64,000 nt of DNA. Origin: Clostridia bacterium. GTDB lineage: Bacteria > Bacillota > Clostridia > Oscillospirales > CAG-272. The stretch lies in NCBI GenBank assembly GCA_017465885.1, contig JAFTVG010000016.1:1-64000 (forward strand). Direction: 5' to 3'. The notes below the pieces were generated by a model. It was not told the origin of the DNA. It saw only the letters and a list, made by a program, of their open reading frames with translations, and searched no databases. Made by a program: the position numbers and the translations under genes. Shown here in pieces: positions 43,239-51,692 of the stretch (positions are counted from its first letter, which is position 1; each line of letters begins with the position of its first letter).

Positions 43239-44312
43239 TTAATCGAAATAAACGGGGGCTCCGGTCTCAGCCGACTTATAGATCGCCTCCAGGATCTCGG
43301 AGACCACGCACGCTTGCTCGGGTAAAACGCAGGGGTCGGTGTCGTTTAAGATGGCGTCGATCCACTGCTGCGCTTCAGCGCCTGCCGAAGCCTGCTTGAT
43401 GGTGCCCTCATAATCGGAGATGGGCTTTTCCTCCACCAGCTTGTCGTCCTTGTCGTAGTTCAAGATCAGTTCCTTGTTCTTGATCTGCGCGCCCGCCTTG
43501 GTGCCGCACAAAACGGTGGATGCCTCAATGGGGTCAACGATGTTCAGCGCCCAGGAGGACTCCAGATTGATGGTAGCGCCGTTCTTCATCACGATGAAGC
43601 CGAAGGCGGAGTCTTCCACCTTGTGCTGCTTGGGATCCCACTCACCCCACACGTTTCCGCACTTGGGGTTGTTGAGCTTTTTGTAGGAGGTACCAAGCAC
43701 CATCTTGGGCTCATAGTTGTCCATCATATAAAGGGTCAGGTCAAGAGCGTGGGTACCGATGTCGATCAGCGGACCGCCGCCCTGCTCGTATTCGTTCAAG
43801 AATACGCCCCAGGTGGGGGTGGCTCTTCTGCGGATGGCAAGGGCTTTGGCATAATAGACTTCGCCAAGAACACCCTTTTCCATGACTTCCTTCTTCAAGT
43901 AAACGCTTTCAGGACGGCAACGGTTCTGGTAGCCCACGGTCAACTTCATCCCTGTTTCCTTTGCCACCTTCACCATCTCTCTTGCTTCCTCTGCCGTCTT
44001 TGCCATGGGCTTTTCCACCATAACGTGCTTGCCTGCCCGCAGAGAATCGATGGTGATGAAGCTGTGGGAGCGGTTGGGGGTGCAGATATGTACCACGTCG
44101 ATGCTCTGATCCTTCAGCAGCTCCTTATAGTCGGTATAGACCTTGGCGTCGGGCGTGCCGAATTCCTTCTTTGCCTTTTCGGCTCTTTCCTCAATGATGT
44201 CGCAGAAGGCAACCATCTTTGCCTCCTTGACCGTTTTTAAGCCCGGCATATGCTTGCTGTTTGCAATACCGCCGCAACCGATGACTGCCACGTTTAAGAT
44301 CTTCTTTTCCAT
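43239..44312 (-). CDS. Gfo/Idh/MocA family oxidoreductase 1
   Basis: A 357-residue NAD(P)-dependent sugar or inositol dehydrogenase. The Rossmann motif VIGCGGIANSKHMPG is at the N-terminus. Next come VDVVHICTPNRSHSFITIDSLRAGKHVMVEKPMAKT (catalytic Lys in EKP) and GGGPLIDIGTHALDLTLYMM with the His and Asp of the active site. The start at 44312 is chosen from the AAAGAAAGGG upstream and family alignment. It is transcribed alone. The substrate cannot be told; relatives act on inositols, glycosides or amino sugars. Confidence 0.9.
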   Translation of the reverse strand: MEKKILNVAVIGCGGIANSKHMPGLKTVKEAKMVAFCDIIEERAEKAKKEFGTPDAKVYTDYKELLKDQSIDVVHICTPNRSHSFITIDSLRAGKHVMVEKPMAKTAEEAREMVKVAKETGMKLTVGYQNRCRPESVYLKKEVMEKGVLGEVYYAKALAIRRRATPTWGVFLNEYEQGGGPLIDIGTHALDLTLYMMDNYEPKMVLGTSYKKLNNPKCGNVWGEWDPKQHKVEDSAFGFIVMKNGATINLESSWALNIVDPIEASTVLCGTKAGAQIKNKELILNYDKDDKLVEEKPISDYEGTIKQASAGAEAQQWIDAILNDTDPCVLPEQACVVSEILEAIYKSAETGAPVYFD

Positions 44313-44463
44313 AATCGGGTCCCTTTCTTTTTTACAGGACGGCGCTTTTTCGTCATTTTCACAAGCGCACATATATACAGATGCATTATAACACAAATCT
44401 TTTCAATTTACTATAGTTTTTTGAAATTTTATTGGAAAAGTTTAAAAAAAGAAAGCAAAGCTC

Positions 44464-44492
44464 TTGAAAACAAAGGGGAATTGTGCTATACT
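44464..44492 (+). promoter_or_regulatory. Promoter of the YitT gene
   Basis: TTGAAA (44464-44469), 17 bp, TATACT (44487-44492). Confidence 0.75.
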
Positions 44493-44539
44493 TCGACTAA
44501 TGTACACAATCATCTTTGAATAGAAAAGAGGTCTTTTTC

Positions 44540-45490
44540 ATGAAAAGCAAGGAGCAAAGCAAGGCTCTTTTGCCCAAGAATGCATTGACGAAGCACAAGG
44601 TCCGGGATTTCTTAAAAGAGTATCTGGTGATCACCTTCGGCGTGCTTCTTGTAGCCATTGGTGCATACTTCTTTAAATTTCCCAATAATATCTCAACCGG
44701 CGGCGTCACCGGTCTTGCGGTAGTGTTGGCACAGTTCCTTCCCCTGTCGGCATCAAACGTGGTGACCATCTTCAACGCCGTGTTTTTGGTCATTGGCTTT
44801 GTGGTGCTTGGCAAGGAGTTTGGCTTTAAGACCTTCTACGGCTCAACGCTCCTTTCCATCTTTCTGGAGGTCTTTGATCTGATCCCCATGCCCGAGGGCA
44901 CCCTTCCCATTACCGTTACCGCGTCAAATCCCAACGGAGAGCCCATGCTGGAGCTGCTTTTTGCAGTGGCGTTTCCTGCGGTGGGCTCGGCAATTCTCTT
45001 TTACAACAAGGCTTCCAGCGGCGGGACCGACATCATCGCCATGATCCTCCACAAATATACCAGCCTTGACAGCGGCAAGGGACTGCTTGTGGCAGACTGC
45101 GTGCTGGTGCTGCTCACCTTCCTGCAGTTTAAGGACGGAGAGGTTTCCCTCAACTGGACCACCGGTCTGCTTTCCGTTTCGGGAACCATTATGAAATCGC
45201 TGGTGGTGGACAATATGATCGAAAGCATCAATCAGTCCAAATACTTCCTTGTGATCACCACCAAAAAGGACGAGGTGGAGCAGTACATCATCACCAAGCT
45301 CAACCGAAGCGCCACGAATTGGGAGTGTAGGGGCGCCTATTCTCAGAAGAGTGAATATGCCATCGTGACGGTGATGAACCGCTATCAGGGCTATCAGCTT
45401 CGACAGTACATCAAATCCATCGACCCCACAGCCTTCGTGATCGTCACCAACAGCAGTGACATCATCGGTAAGGGCTTCAGACAGGTTTAA
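44540..45490 (+). CDS. YitT family membrane protein
   Basis: A 316-residue protein. Five to six membrane helices cover ~25-200, with the family pattern FPNNISTGGVTGLAVVL and NKASSGGTDIIAMIL. A cytoplasmic DUF2179 domain (VVDNMIESINQSKYFLVITTKK ... VIVTNSSDIIGKGF) occupies ~215-316. The start at 44540 follows AGAGG. The function of the family is not established; DUF2179 has been suggested as a ligand-binding domain. It has a sigma-A promoter and is followed by the metallophosphoesterase gene. Confidence 0.9.
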   Translation: MKSKEQSKALLPKNALTKHKVRDFLKEYLVITFGVLLVAIGAYFFKFPNNISTGGVTGLAVVLAQFLPLSASNVVTIFNAVFLVIGFVVLGKEFGFKTFYGSTLLSIFLEVFDLIPMPEGTLPITVTASNPNGEPMLELLFAVAFPAVGSAILFYNKASSGGTDIIAMILHKYTSLDSGKGLLVADCVLVLLTFLQFKDGEVSLNWTTGLLSVSGTIMKSLVVDNMIESINQSKYFLVITTKKDEVEQYIITKLNRSATNWECRGAYSQKSEYAIVTVMNRYQGYQLRQYIKSIDPTAFVIVTNSSDIIGKGFRQV

Positions 45491-45550
45491 AAGCGGATCG
45501 CATCGCCCCGAGGGCTTTCCTCGGGGCGAAAAATATAGAAAGAAGGACAT

Positions 45551-46126
45551 ATGGAATACTTTATTGCGGACACCCACTTTTATGATAAAAAGTGCATCTT
45601 ATACGACGGCAGGCCCTTTTCAAACGTGGAGGATATGAATCGTCTGCTCATAGACCGGTGGAACAGCGTGGTCACCTCTGCCGATACCGTTTACGTGGTG
45701 GGAGATTTTTCTTATGGGTATGGCGCCGACATCGTTTCCACCGCTCAGCGCTTAAACGGCAAAAAGATCCTCATTCGTGGAAACCACGACAGCGATGTGA
45801 ATTTGAAATACGCCTTTGCCGAGATCCACGATTATTTTGAGACCAAGGTGGAGGAGGGAAGCGTGATCCTCTGCCACTATCCTCTTGCCTCCTTCAAGGA
45901 TATGCAAAAGGGAGGCACCATCCATATTTACGGACACGTGCATAATACCTACGAAGCCAAGCTTGCAAACGACGTCTACGAGCGGATGCGCCGTTTGCCC
46001 AACAGAGAGTATCATTTTGAAGCGTATAACGTGGGCTGTATGCAGGACTATATGGACTACACTCCCCGCACCATCACCGAGCTGCGGGAGCGAACGAAAA
46101 GGTTTGCACTGAAGTTTGACAGATAA
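45551..46126 (+). CDS. Calcineurin-like metallophosphoesterase
   Basis: A 191-residue enzyme with all family metal-binding motifs: ADTHF, VGDFSYG, RGNHD, LCHYPL and YGHVHN. It resembles small phage and bacterial phosphoesterases of broad specificity. No signal peptide, so cytosolic. It follows YitT by 60 bases and may be co-transcribed. The substrate is unknown. Confidence 0.9.
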   Translation: MEYFIADTHFYDKKCILYDGRPFSNVEDMNRLLIDRWNSVVTSADTVYVVGDFSYGYGADIVSTAQRLNGKKILIRGNHDSDVNLKYAFAEIHDYFETKVEEGSVILCHYPLASFKDMQKGGTIHIYGHVHNTYEAKLANDVYERMRRLPNREYHFEAYNVGCMQDYMDYTPRTITELRERTKRFALKFDR

Positions 46127-46139
46127 TAGCTTTTTATAT

Positions 46140-46172
46140 AAAAAACTCCCGACTTCGGTCGGGAGTTTTTTT
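46140..46172. terminator. Bidirectional terminator between convergent genes
   Basis: AAAAAACTCCCGAC-TTCG-GTCGGGAGTTTTTT, a perfect stem with a UUCG loop. Confidence 0.93.
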
Positions 46173-46187
46173 GATCGTATAATGATC

Positions 46188-47255
46188 TTAGTCGATGGTA
46201 ACCTCGTGGCCGGTCTCTGCGGACTCGTAGATAGCGCAGAGGATCTTCATCAGGGTTACGCCGTCTTCTGCAGGAGCTTCGCAAACCAGGTCGCGGTTCT
46301 TGATGCACTCTACGAAGTGGTCAACTTCCTTCTGGTAAGCGTCGCCGCCCATAGCGGTCTTGCACTCTGCCAGAGTAACGTTGGTCATGTAGTTGAGAGC
46401 CTCGGTGGTCAGGTCGAGAGTTGCACCGTCCAGCTTTGCGCCGCCCTTGGTACCGAACAGCTCGATTGCGCCGGAACCGTTCTTGATGTTCAGGGAGAAG
46501 GAAGCCTCAACGCTCATTACGAAGCCGTCCTCGAAACGGATCATAGCGGTAGCAAGGTCTTCTACGTTGCAGATGTCGTTCTCGCTTCTGGAAGCGGAGT
46601 AGTAGCCCTTGGGGGTCTTCAGGTTGGGACGGTTGAGCAGCTTCTGGAAGGTAGCGCCGTAAACGGATACGGGCTTCTTGTTGCCTGCCAGATAGCGAAC
46701 CATGTCGATCACGTGCACGCCCAGGTCGATCAGAGGACCGCCGCCGGAACGGGACTTGTCGCCGAACCAGCCCTCGGGGTTACCGTTTCTGCGCAGGTAG
46801 GAAACCTTAGCATAGTACAGCTCGCCGAAGAAATCGCTGTTGTACAGATCCTTTAAAACCTCGGTATCGTTACCGAAACGGCGAACGAAGCCGATCTGCA
46901 GGTGCTTGCCGCTTTCCTTAGCAGCAGCCAGCATTGCCTGTGCGTCTGCAACGTTGGTAGCCATGGGCTTCTCGCACATAACGTGCTTGCCTGCCTTCAG
47001 AGCAGCGATGGTCACGGGAGCGTGCTCGCTGTTCCAGGTACAAACCGAAACTGCCTCGATCTCTTCCAGCTTGAGCAGCTCCTTATAGTCCAGGAATCTG
47101 CGCTCTTCGGGGATGTTATAACGGTCGCCCTGAGCCTTCAGGGTCTTCTCATTGATATCGCAGATCGCATACAGCTCGGTCTCGGGGTTCTTTACGTAGG
47201 AATCAAGATGGCAATCGGAAATGGAGCCGACGCCGATAACAGCAACTTTCATCAT
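46188..47255 (-). CDS. Gfo/Idh/MocA family oxidoreductase 2
   Basis: A 355-residue dehydrogenase. The N-terminal VAVIGVGSISDCHLDSY binds NAD. VSVCTWNSEHAPVTIAALKAGKHVMCEKPMATN has the catalytic Lys, and SGGGPLIDLGVHVIDMVRYLAG the active-site Asp and His. AAGGAG lies upstream. It is 56 bases after the TIM-barrel gene and shares its promoter. The pair, a sugar oxidoreductase with a xylose-isomerase-like epimerase, suggests catabolism of an inositol, keto-sugar or glycoside. Confidence 0.92.
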   Translation of the reverse strand: MMKVAVIGVGSISDCHLDSYVKNPETELYAICDINEKTLKAQGDRYNIPEERRFLDYKELLKLEEIEAVSVCTWNSEHAPVTIAALKAGKHVMCEKPMATNVADAQAMLAAAKESGKHLQIGFVRRFGNDTEVLKDLYNSDFFGELYYAKVSYLRRNGNPEGWFGDKSRSGGGPLIDLGVHVIDMVRYLAGNKKPVSVYGATFQKLLNRPNLKTPKGYYSASRSENDICNVEDLATAMIRFEDGFVMSVEASFSLNIKNGSGAIELFGTKGGAKLDGATLDLTTEALNYMTNVTLAECKTAMGGDAYQKEVDHFVECIKNRDLVCEAPAEDGVTLMKILCAIYESAETGHEVTID

Positions 47256-47311
47256 CGTTTTAAATCTCCTTGTTGGTTATATAAAAGTTTTATAAAGTTC
47301 TTTTTGTGGAA

Positions 47312-48265
47312 TTACAGCATCTTGATCTTGCCGCGCAGGAAGTCAGCAGCCATAATGATGTCGGCAGCGGGATCTGCACCGCACTCACGCTCGATGGTGA
47401 GGAAGCCCTTGTAGCCGATGTCCTGGAGAGCTCTCATATAGCCGTTCCAGTTTACGTTACCGTAGCCAAGAGGTAGCTCGATGAAGGGAGCGCCCTTCTT
47501 GGTAGCAGCGATGATGGAGTCAAGCACGGGGTTGCCGGTGGACTCTTCTGCCTTAGCGTCGCCGCCTTCCTTAATGAAGTCAACGATGTCGCCTGCATAA
47601 AGCTTAGCGGGGTCAACGTTCTTTAACATCATACCGTCCTTTGCGTGGGTATGAACGATGTACTTGGACAGACGATGAACTGCAACAGCCAGATCGTTGT
47701 CAGCGGAGCACATAACCAGGTTTGCGGGGTCGAAGTTTACTGCAACACCGGTGGAGTTCAGGGTGTCAAGGAAGTCACCCAAACGAGCTGCGGGCTCGGG
47801 ACCGGTCTCGATTGCAAAGTGAGAACCCATTGCATCTGCAAATTCAGCCAGCTCAAAGCAAGCTTCCTGCATAACCTTGTACTGATCGCAGGTGGTGTCT
47901 ACGGGAACCTGACCGATGTGGGTGGTAACGACGTCGGTGCCGAATTCCTTAGCGAATTCCATGATGCGCTTGGACTTTTCGATCTTCTTGGCGTTGTTTT
48001 CCTTGTACTGGAAGCCGCCGCGCATGCCTGCGTCACCGCCGAGGTCGCCGCAGATTGCGGAGAATACCATGCCTTCGCTCTTGACCATATCAAGCAGCAT
48101 CTTCTGACGTTCGGTGGTCATGTTGTCAACGTGGTTTTCAGACAGACCGTATGCGGTCATGTACATCTGAATACCCTGCGCGCCGATAGCGGCAGCCTTC
48201 TTGATGCTTTCTTCGGTACGACCGGGGAAGGATTCAACGATTACGCCAATGGGAAAATTGTACAT
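47312..48265 (-). CDS. Sugar phosphate isomerase/epimerase-type TIM-barrel protein
   Basis: A 317-residue AP_endonuc_2/xylose-isomerase-like protein. Metal ligands are likely in FAIETGPEP (Glu), VNFDPANLVM (Asp), KYIVHTHAKDGM (His) and LTIEREC (Glu). GAAAGGA precedes the ATG. It is the first gene of an operon with the oxidoreductase at 46188-47255 and divergent from an AraC regulator. It could epimerise or isomerise a free sugar, or, as in gut C-glycoside degraders, act on an oxidised 3-keto intermediate; no small partner subunit of that system is present. Confidence 0.88.
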   Translation of the reverse strand: MYNFPIGVIVESFPGRTEESIKKAAAIGAQGIQMYMTAYGLSENHVDNMTTERQKMLLDMVKSEGMVFSAICGDLGGDAGMRGGFQYKENNAKKIEKSKRIMEFAKEFGTDVVTTHIGQVPVDTTCDQYKVMQEACFELAEFADAMGSHFAIETGPEPAARLGDFLDTLNSTGVAVNFDPANLVMCSADNDLAVAVHRLSKYIVHTHAKDGMMLKNVDPAKLYAGDIVDFIKEGGDAKAEESTGNPVLDSIIAATKKGAPFIELPLGYGNVNWNGYMRALQDIGYKGFLTIERECGADPAADIIMAADFLRGKIKML

Positions 48266-48324
48266 ATGAACCGTCCTTTCTTTGAAGAGGCATGGATTTT
48301 TCTAAAATTTTTGAAATCCTCTTC

Positions 48325-48372
48325 TTGCAAAATTCACAATTGTATTATATAATATTTTTGGTGAAATTGCAA
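48325..48372 (-). promoter_or_regulatory. Promoter of the isomerase-oxidoreductase operon with flanking inverted repeat
   Basis: On the minus strand TTGCAA (48372-48367), 17 bp, TATAAT (48349-48344). TTGCAAAATTCAC (48325-48337) and GTGAAATTGCAA (48361-48372) form an inverted repeat, one base apart in length, around the -10 and overlapping the -35. It is a candidate operator for the neighbouring AraC protein or a second regulator. Confidence 0.65.
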
Positions 48373-48465
48373 GGCACAAAATAGATATTTTTTAACACTA
48401 TTCTGCTTTTTTTAAAGAATTTTTGCAAAAAATCGACATATAAGCATTGAAATCGGGAGGATCGG

Positions 48466-49278
48466 GTGAAATACGAGGTTCATCATCTGGATAACACAAA
48501 ACTGCCATTTATCTTTCGTCACGACATTATGCACGCCGGCGAGAAGGATTTTACCCATTGGCACGAAAACATAGAGATCTTATATTTTGAAGAGGGGCGG
48601 GGCAGAGTCACCTCTGACTATACCGTCAGCGAAACGGCACCCGGTGACCTTTTCGTGGTCAATTCCGAAAGGCTTCATATGGTGGAGTCTGCAGACGAAA
48701 AGCAGCCCGTTCACTACTATTGCCTGATCGTGGATATGGATTTTTGTCTTGCAAACGGTCTGCCCGTTTCAAGCCTGACCTTCAAAAGCAAGATCTCGGG
48801 TGACGAGGCGCTTTGTGCCCGCTTCAAGGAGCTGATCGCCGCCTACTCTCAGAAGAGCGAATTCAAGGAGGCATCCATCCGCGTTGCCGCACTGTCGTTG
48901 CTGGTTGCCCTTTGCGACCGTCATCTGGCGGGCGAGGAGGAGAGCGATGATAAGGACAGAGAGCATTTGCAAAACGTAAAGGACGCCATCAAGTATATCA
49001 AGGAGCATTTCGAGGAGCGGATCACCGTGGACGAGATCGCACGGAGTGCAGGGCTTTCCACCGCCTATTTTTCAAGGATCTTCAAGGCGGTCACCGGCTA
49101 TACGGTGGTGACCTATATCAACCTGATCCGTTGCCGCCACGCCGAAAAGCTGCTGAAATCGGGAAAATTCAAGGTGGGCGAGATCGCTTCTGCCTGCGGC
49201 TTTGAAAACAAGTCCTATTTTGCAAGGACCTACAAGAGACTGATGGGTGCGCTTCCCTCAGATGCGGCGGAGAAATAA
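48466..49278 (+). CDS. AraC family transcriptional regulator
   Basis: A 270-residue regulator. An N-terminal cupin sensor (~20-110; HWHENIEILYFEEGRGRV, APGDLFVVNSERLHMVE) is followed by a C-terminal double HTH (~170-265; ITVDEIARSAGLSTAYFSRIFKAVTGYTVVTYINLIRCRHAEKLL and VGEIASACGFENKSYFARTYKR). The start is GTG after GGGAGG. It is divergent from the sugar isomerase-oxidoreductase operon, which it probably activates on binding a sugar ligand. Confidence 0.93.
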   Translation: MKYEVHHLDNTKLPFIFRHDIMHAGEKDFTHWHENIEILYFEEGRGRVTSDYTVSETAPGDLFVVNSERLHMVESADEKQPVHYYCLIVDMDFCLANGLPVSSLTFKSKISGDEALCARFKELIAAYSQKSEFKEASIRVAALSLLVALCDRHLAGEEESDDKDREHLQNVKDAIKYIKEHFEERITVDEIARSAGLSTAYFSRIFKAVTGYTVVTYINLIRCRHAEKLLKSGKFKVGEIASACGFENKSYFARTYKRLMGALPSDAAEK

Positions 49279-49344
49279 AAGCGCCGCAAAGGGAAAGGAC
49301 GCTTCGGCTTTATGAATTTATTGGTAAAAAGGAGAATGAAAGCG

Positions 49345-49701
49345 ATGAAAAAATTTGATGTGGTAATGCTGTGCTTGATGATCCTGCTGTCCGCACTTAT
49401 TTTGATCCCCCTTATGATCTGTTCGTCGGCGATCGTCAGCAATCTGATAGAGGATTACGTAAACGTCGGAAATGAAGGCTTCCACAGCGGGACGGGACAG
49501 ACGTTCTTTGTAAGTCAGCTCTTTCTTACGTGTTGGAACGTACTGATGACGCTGTGCGGACTTGTCTGCACGCTGATCGCAGCCCTTCACCGCTCAGAGT
49601 CCCGAAAAAACGTGATCGCCTTTGTCTGCATTTCGGCAGCGCCCTTTTTGAGCCAGATCCTTCTTATAGTGCTATTCAATGTTGTAAATCAACTGTTTTA
49701 G
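49345..49701 (+). CDS. Hypothetical membrane protein with three predicted helices
   Basis: A 118-residue protein with hydrophobic segments at about 5-29, 55-76 and 87-112 and a polar extracytoplasmic loop after the first. No family recognised. The start at 49345 sits 10 bases after AAGGAG; an ATG nine bases earlier is too close to that site. It is 66 bases after the AraC gene and may be co-transcribed. A strong terminator follows. Confidence 0.65.
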   Translation: MKKFDVVMLCLMILLSALILIPLMICSSAIVSNLIEDYVNVGNEGFHSGTGQTFFVSQLFLTCWNVLMTLCGLVCTLIAALHRSESRKNVIAFVCISAAPFLSQILLIVLFNVVNQLF

Positions 49702-49717
49702 CAGATCAATTGACGTT

Positions 49718-49756
49718 AAAAAACGCTCCACGGAAGTTTTCTGCGGAGCGTTTTTT
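49718..49756 (+). terminator. Terminator after the membrane protein gene
   Basis: AAAAAACGCTCC / GGAGCGTTTTTT, a perfect 12-bp stem with a T-run. Confidence 0.9.
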
Positions 49757-49803
49757 GCTTTTATAAGCCGTGGGGATGCGGTGCGGCGCCCCGTGCTGCA
49801 TCG

Positions 49804-50577
49804 TTAACCTCTGTTCTGCCTGAACACCTCAAACGCCAAAATAGAGGCGGCGGAGGCGGCGGACAGGGCGGCGTCGAAGGGTCTGCCGTAGTCAAGGCGG
49901 ACGATGGCGTCGCATTTTTCAAGAACGGGGGCAGAGATCCCCCTCTTTTCTCCTCCGACCACCAGCAAAAGGGGCTTTTTCAAGTCGGCGTCGTATACAG
50001 ATACCGAGTTTGGAAGATCGGCGCAAACGATCCGATAGCCCTTCATTTTGAAGAGCTTCACGCACTCCTCGGGGCTTGCAAGGTAGAGGGGCATGCGCTC
50101 GCTTGCCCCCGCAGAGGAGCGGCAAACGGTGCCGTCGGCACCCTCTCTTACCCCGCCCGTTAAGATCACCCCGTCCACGCCCGAGGCGTAAAGGGAACGT
50201 AAAGCGTAGCCGAAATTGAAGGGATCCTCAATACCCTCCATCATCACGTAAAAGCCGCCTTCTGCAAGATGCTCGTTCAAAAGCGAAGGGAAGGAGCGCC
50301 CCGTGCACAGAGCAAGCACCCCGCCGTGGCTGTTGCCCGAAGCCCTCTTTTCAATTTCATCCCCGGGGGTGAGGATGACGGGAAAGCCGAACTCCTGTCC
50401 GCGGTGGCAGAGGAAGGCGTATTCCTTCATCTTCTTTTTTTGCCGGTCCTCGTTATAAAGCAGGGCGGTGATCCTGCGGTCGCTGACACCGCTTTTCATC
50501 GCGTCAAGCAGAGCGCGTACAGAGACCATTCCCTCAAAAACCAAATCGCCCGAAGGGGCGTTTTTTTCATTTTTCAT
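49804..50577 (-). CDS. TrmH/SpoU-type RNA 2'-O-methyltransferase
   Basis: A 257-residue SPOUT protein. An N-terminal substrate-binding-like domain (~1-90) is followed by the knotted domain: VMMEGIEDPFNFGYALRSLYASGVDGVIL, SAGASERMPLYLA, and LLLVVGGEKRGIS. The third motif usually has a Ser-Leu-Asn core; here it reads DYGRPFDAALSAASAASILAFE with no Asn. This may alter cofactor binding or specificity. The target RNA site cannot be predicted. It lies 26 bases after the ppx gene, so probably one transcript. Confidence 0.82.
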   Translation of the reverse strand: MKNEKNAPSGDLVFEGMVSVRALLDAMKSGVSDRRITALLYNEDRQKKKMKEYAFLCHRGQEFGFPVILTPGDEIEKRASGNSHGGVLALCTGRSFPSLLNEHLAEGGFYVMMEGIEDPFNFGYALRSLYASGVDGVILTGGVREGADGTVCRSSAGASERMPLYLASPEECVKLFKMKGYRIVCADLPNSVSVYDADLKKPLLLVVGGEKRGISAPVLEKCDAIVRLDYGRPFDAALSAASAASILAFEVFRQNRG

Positions 50578-50603
50578 GTTGTGTTCCTTGTTTTATTGTC
50601 ATT

Positions 50604-51527
50604 TTAGGGCATTATGGCGTCAAAGGGCAATCCCTTGACCGTCTTTTCCAAAAATCCCTCTCTGATGCCCCCGCGGCAGATGAGGATCTCCTTCGTGCCC
50701 GCCACCTCAAAAATGGTGTCAAAGGCAGTCATACCTGCGCCCATCAGATGGTAGCGCTGGGGGATGAGCTCCTTCATTCGTTCAAGAGTCTGCTCATCGG
50801 GATCGGTGATGCGGGAAAGGAGGGCGGAAAAGTCGTCTCTTGAAAGACGGTTGCCCCCTTTTTTCTTCAAGAATTCTCTTGCAAGGCTTCTACACGCCTT
50901 GGCAGTTCCTCCCACCAGCACCGCTCTTTTGCCGCACCGCCCGAAGGAGGAAAGCTCCCGAGGCAGAAGGGAGAGAACGTGCTCTCTTGCAAGGGCTGCC
51001 TCTCTTGCGGTGATGGCATCCCCCGCGCCTACGGCGTTTTTGACCGAAAGAGCACCGAAGGGGCAGGAGTGCAGATAGAGCGAGCGCCCCTTTTCAAAGC
51101 GGTTGAGCTCGGTGCTGCCGCCCCCCATATCCGCCATAAAGCCTCCGGCAGGAAGATGGTTCATAGTGGAAAGCATCCCGAAAAAGCTGCAGGATGCCTC
51201 CTCGCTTCCCGAAAGCAGACGGACGGACAGTCCGGTCCTTTCTTTGATGGCGGTTAAAACGGGCAGAGGGTCGTCAAGTCGGCGCAGGCTCGCCGTGGCA
51301 AAGGGAAGGATGGCGGCGCCTGCTTGCTCGCCGTCACGCTTATAGTCTTCCAGCGTGGAGCAGAGGACCTCCATACCCTCTGGGGTCAGCGCACCCTTTT
51401 CAATATAGTTGATGATGCCCAGCGCCCGTGAGCGGTGGCTGATACTGACGGGCTTTTTGCCGCCGCAAGAGTCGAATACGTCGTACTTTACGGTGTTTGA
51501 GCCAATATCGATGATCAGATAACGCAC
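50604..51527 (-). CDS. ppx: Ppx/GppA-family exopolyphosphatase
   Basis: A 307-residue ASKHA-fold phosphatase. It has the phosphate-1 loop IIDIGSNTVKYDVFD at the N-terminus, GSEEASCSFFGM, the ADMGGGSTEL phosphate-2 motif, FGALSVKNA, and AVLVGGTAKACRSLA. It corresponds to the short two-domain form. It acts on polyphosphate or pppGpp; which one cannot be told. It is transcribed from the promoter at 51565-51593, with the SPOUT gene downstream. Confidence 0.9.
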   Translation of the reverse strand: MRYLIIDIGSNTVKYDVFDSCGGKKPVSISHRSRALGIINYIEKGALTPEGMEVLCSTLEDYKRDGEQAGAAILPFATASLRRLDDPLPVLTAIKERTGLSVRLLSGSEEASCSFFGMLSTMNHLPAGGFMADMGGGSTELNRFEKGRSLYLHSCPFGALSVKNAVGAGDAITAREAALAREHVLSLLPRELSSFGRCGKRAVLVGGTAKACRSLAREFLKKKGGNRLSRDDFSALLSRITDPDEQTLERMKELIPQRYHLMGAGMTAFDTIFEVAGTKEILICRGGIREGFLEKTVKGLPFDAIMP

Positions 51528-51564
51528 GGCGATCCCTCCTTCCTTAAAGCTTCTATACCCCTAC

Positions 51565-51593
51565 AGTATAGCAGATTTTCTCCCGTTTGTCAA
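51565..51593 (-). promoter_or_regulatory. Promoter of ppx
   Basis: On the minus strand TTGACA (51593-51588), 17 bp, TATACT (51570-51565). Confidence 0.8.
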
Positions 51594-51602
51594 AGGGTTT
51601 GG

Positions 51603-51631
51603 CATAGTACGAGCCTCCTTTTTCATAGGAT
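51603..51631 (+). promoter_or_regulatory. Possible mother-cell (SigE/SigK-type) promoter of sigK
   Basis: CATAGTA near 51603 and CATAGGAT (51624-51631), about 15 bp apart, resemble the ATA and CATAnnAT elements of mother-cell sporulation sigma factors. This is a weak match judged by eye. Confidence 0.35.
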
Positions 51632-51692
51632 GGAGCAGCTTTACGGCGGCGCTCTTTGACAGCGGCGGCGAAAAACGACAAAAGGAGGCGTT

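Noticed and set aside
43239-49278. C-glycoside (Dgp-type) degradation cluster
   Set aside because: Oxidoreductases and a TIM-barrel protein are present, but the small partner subunit expected of that system is missing, so only a general sugar role is called.
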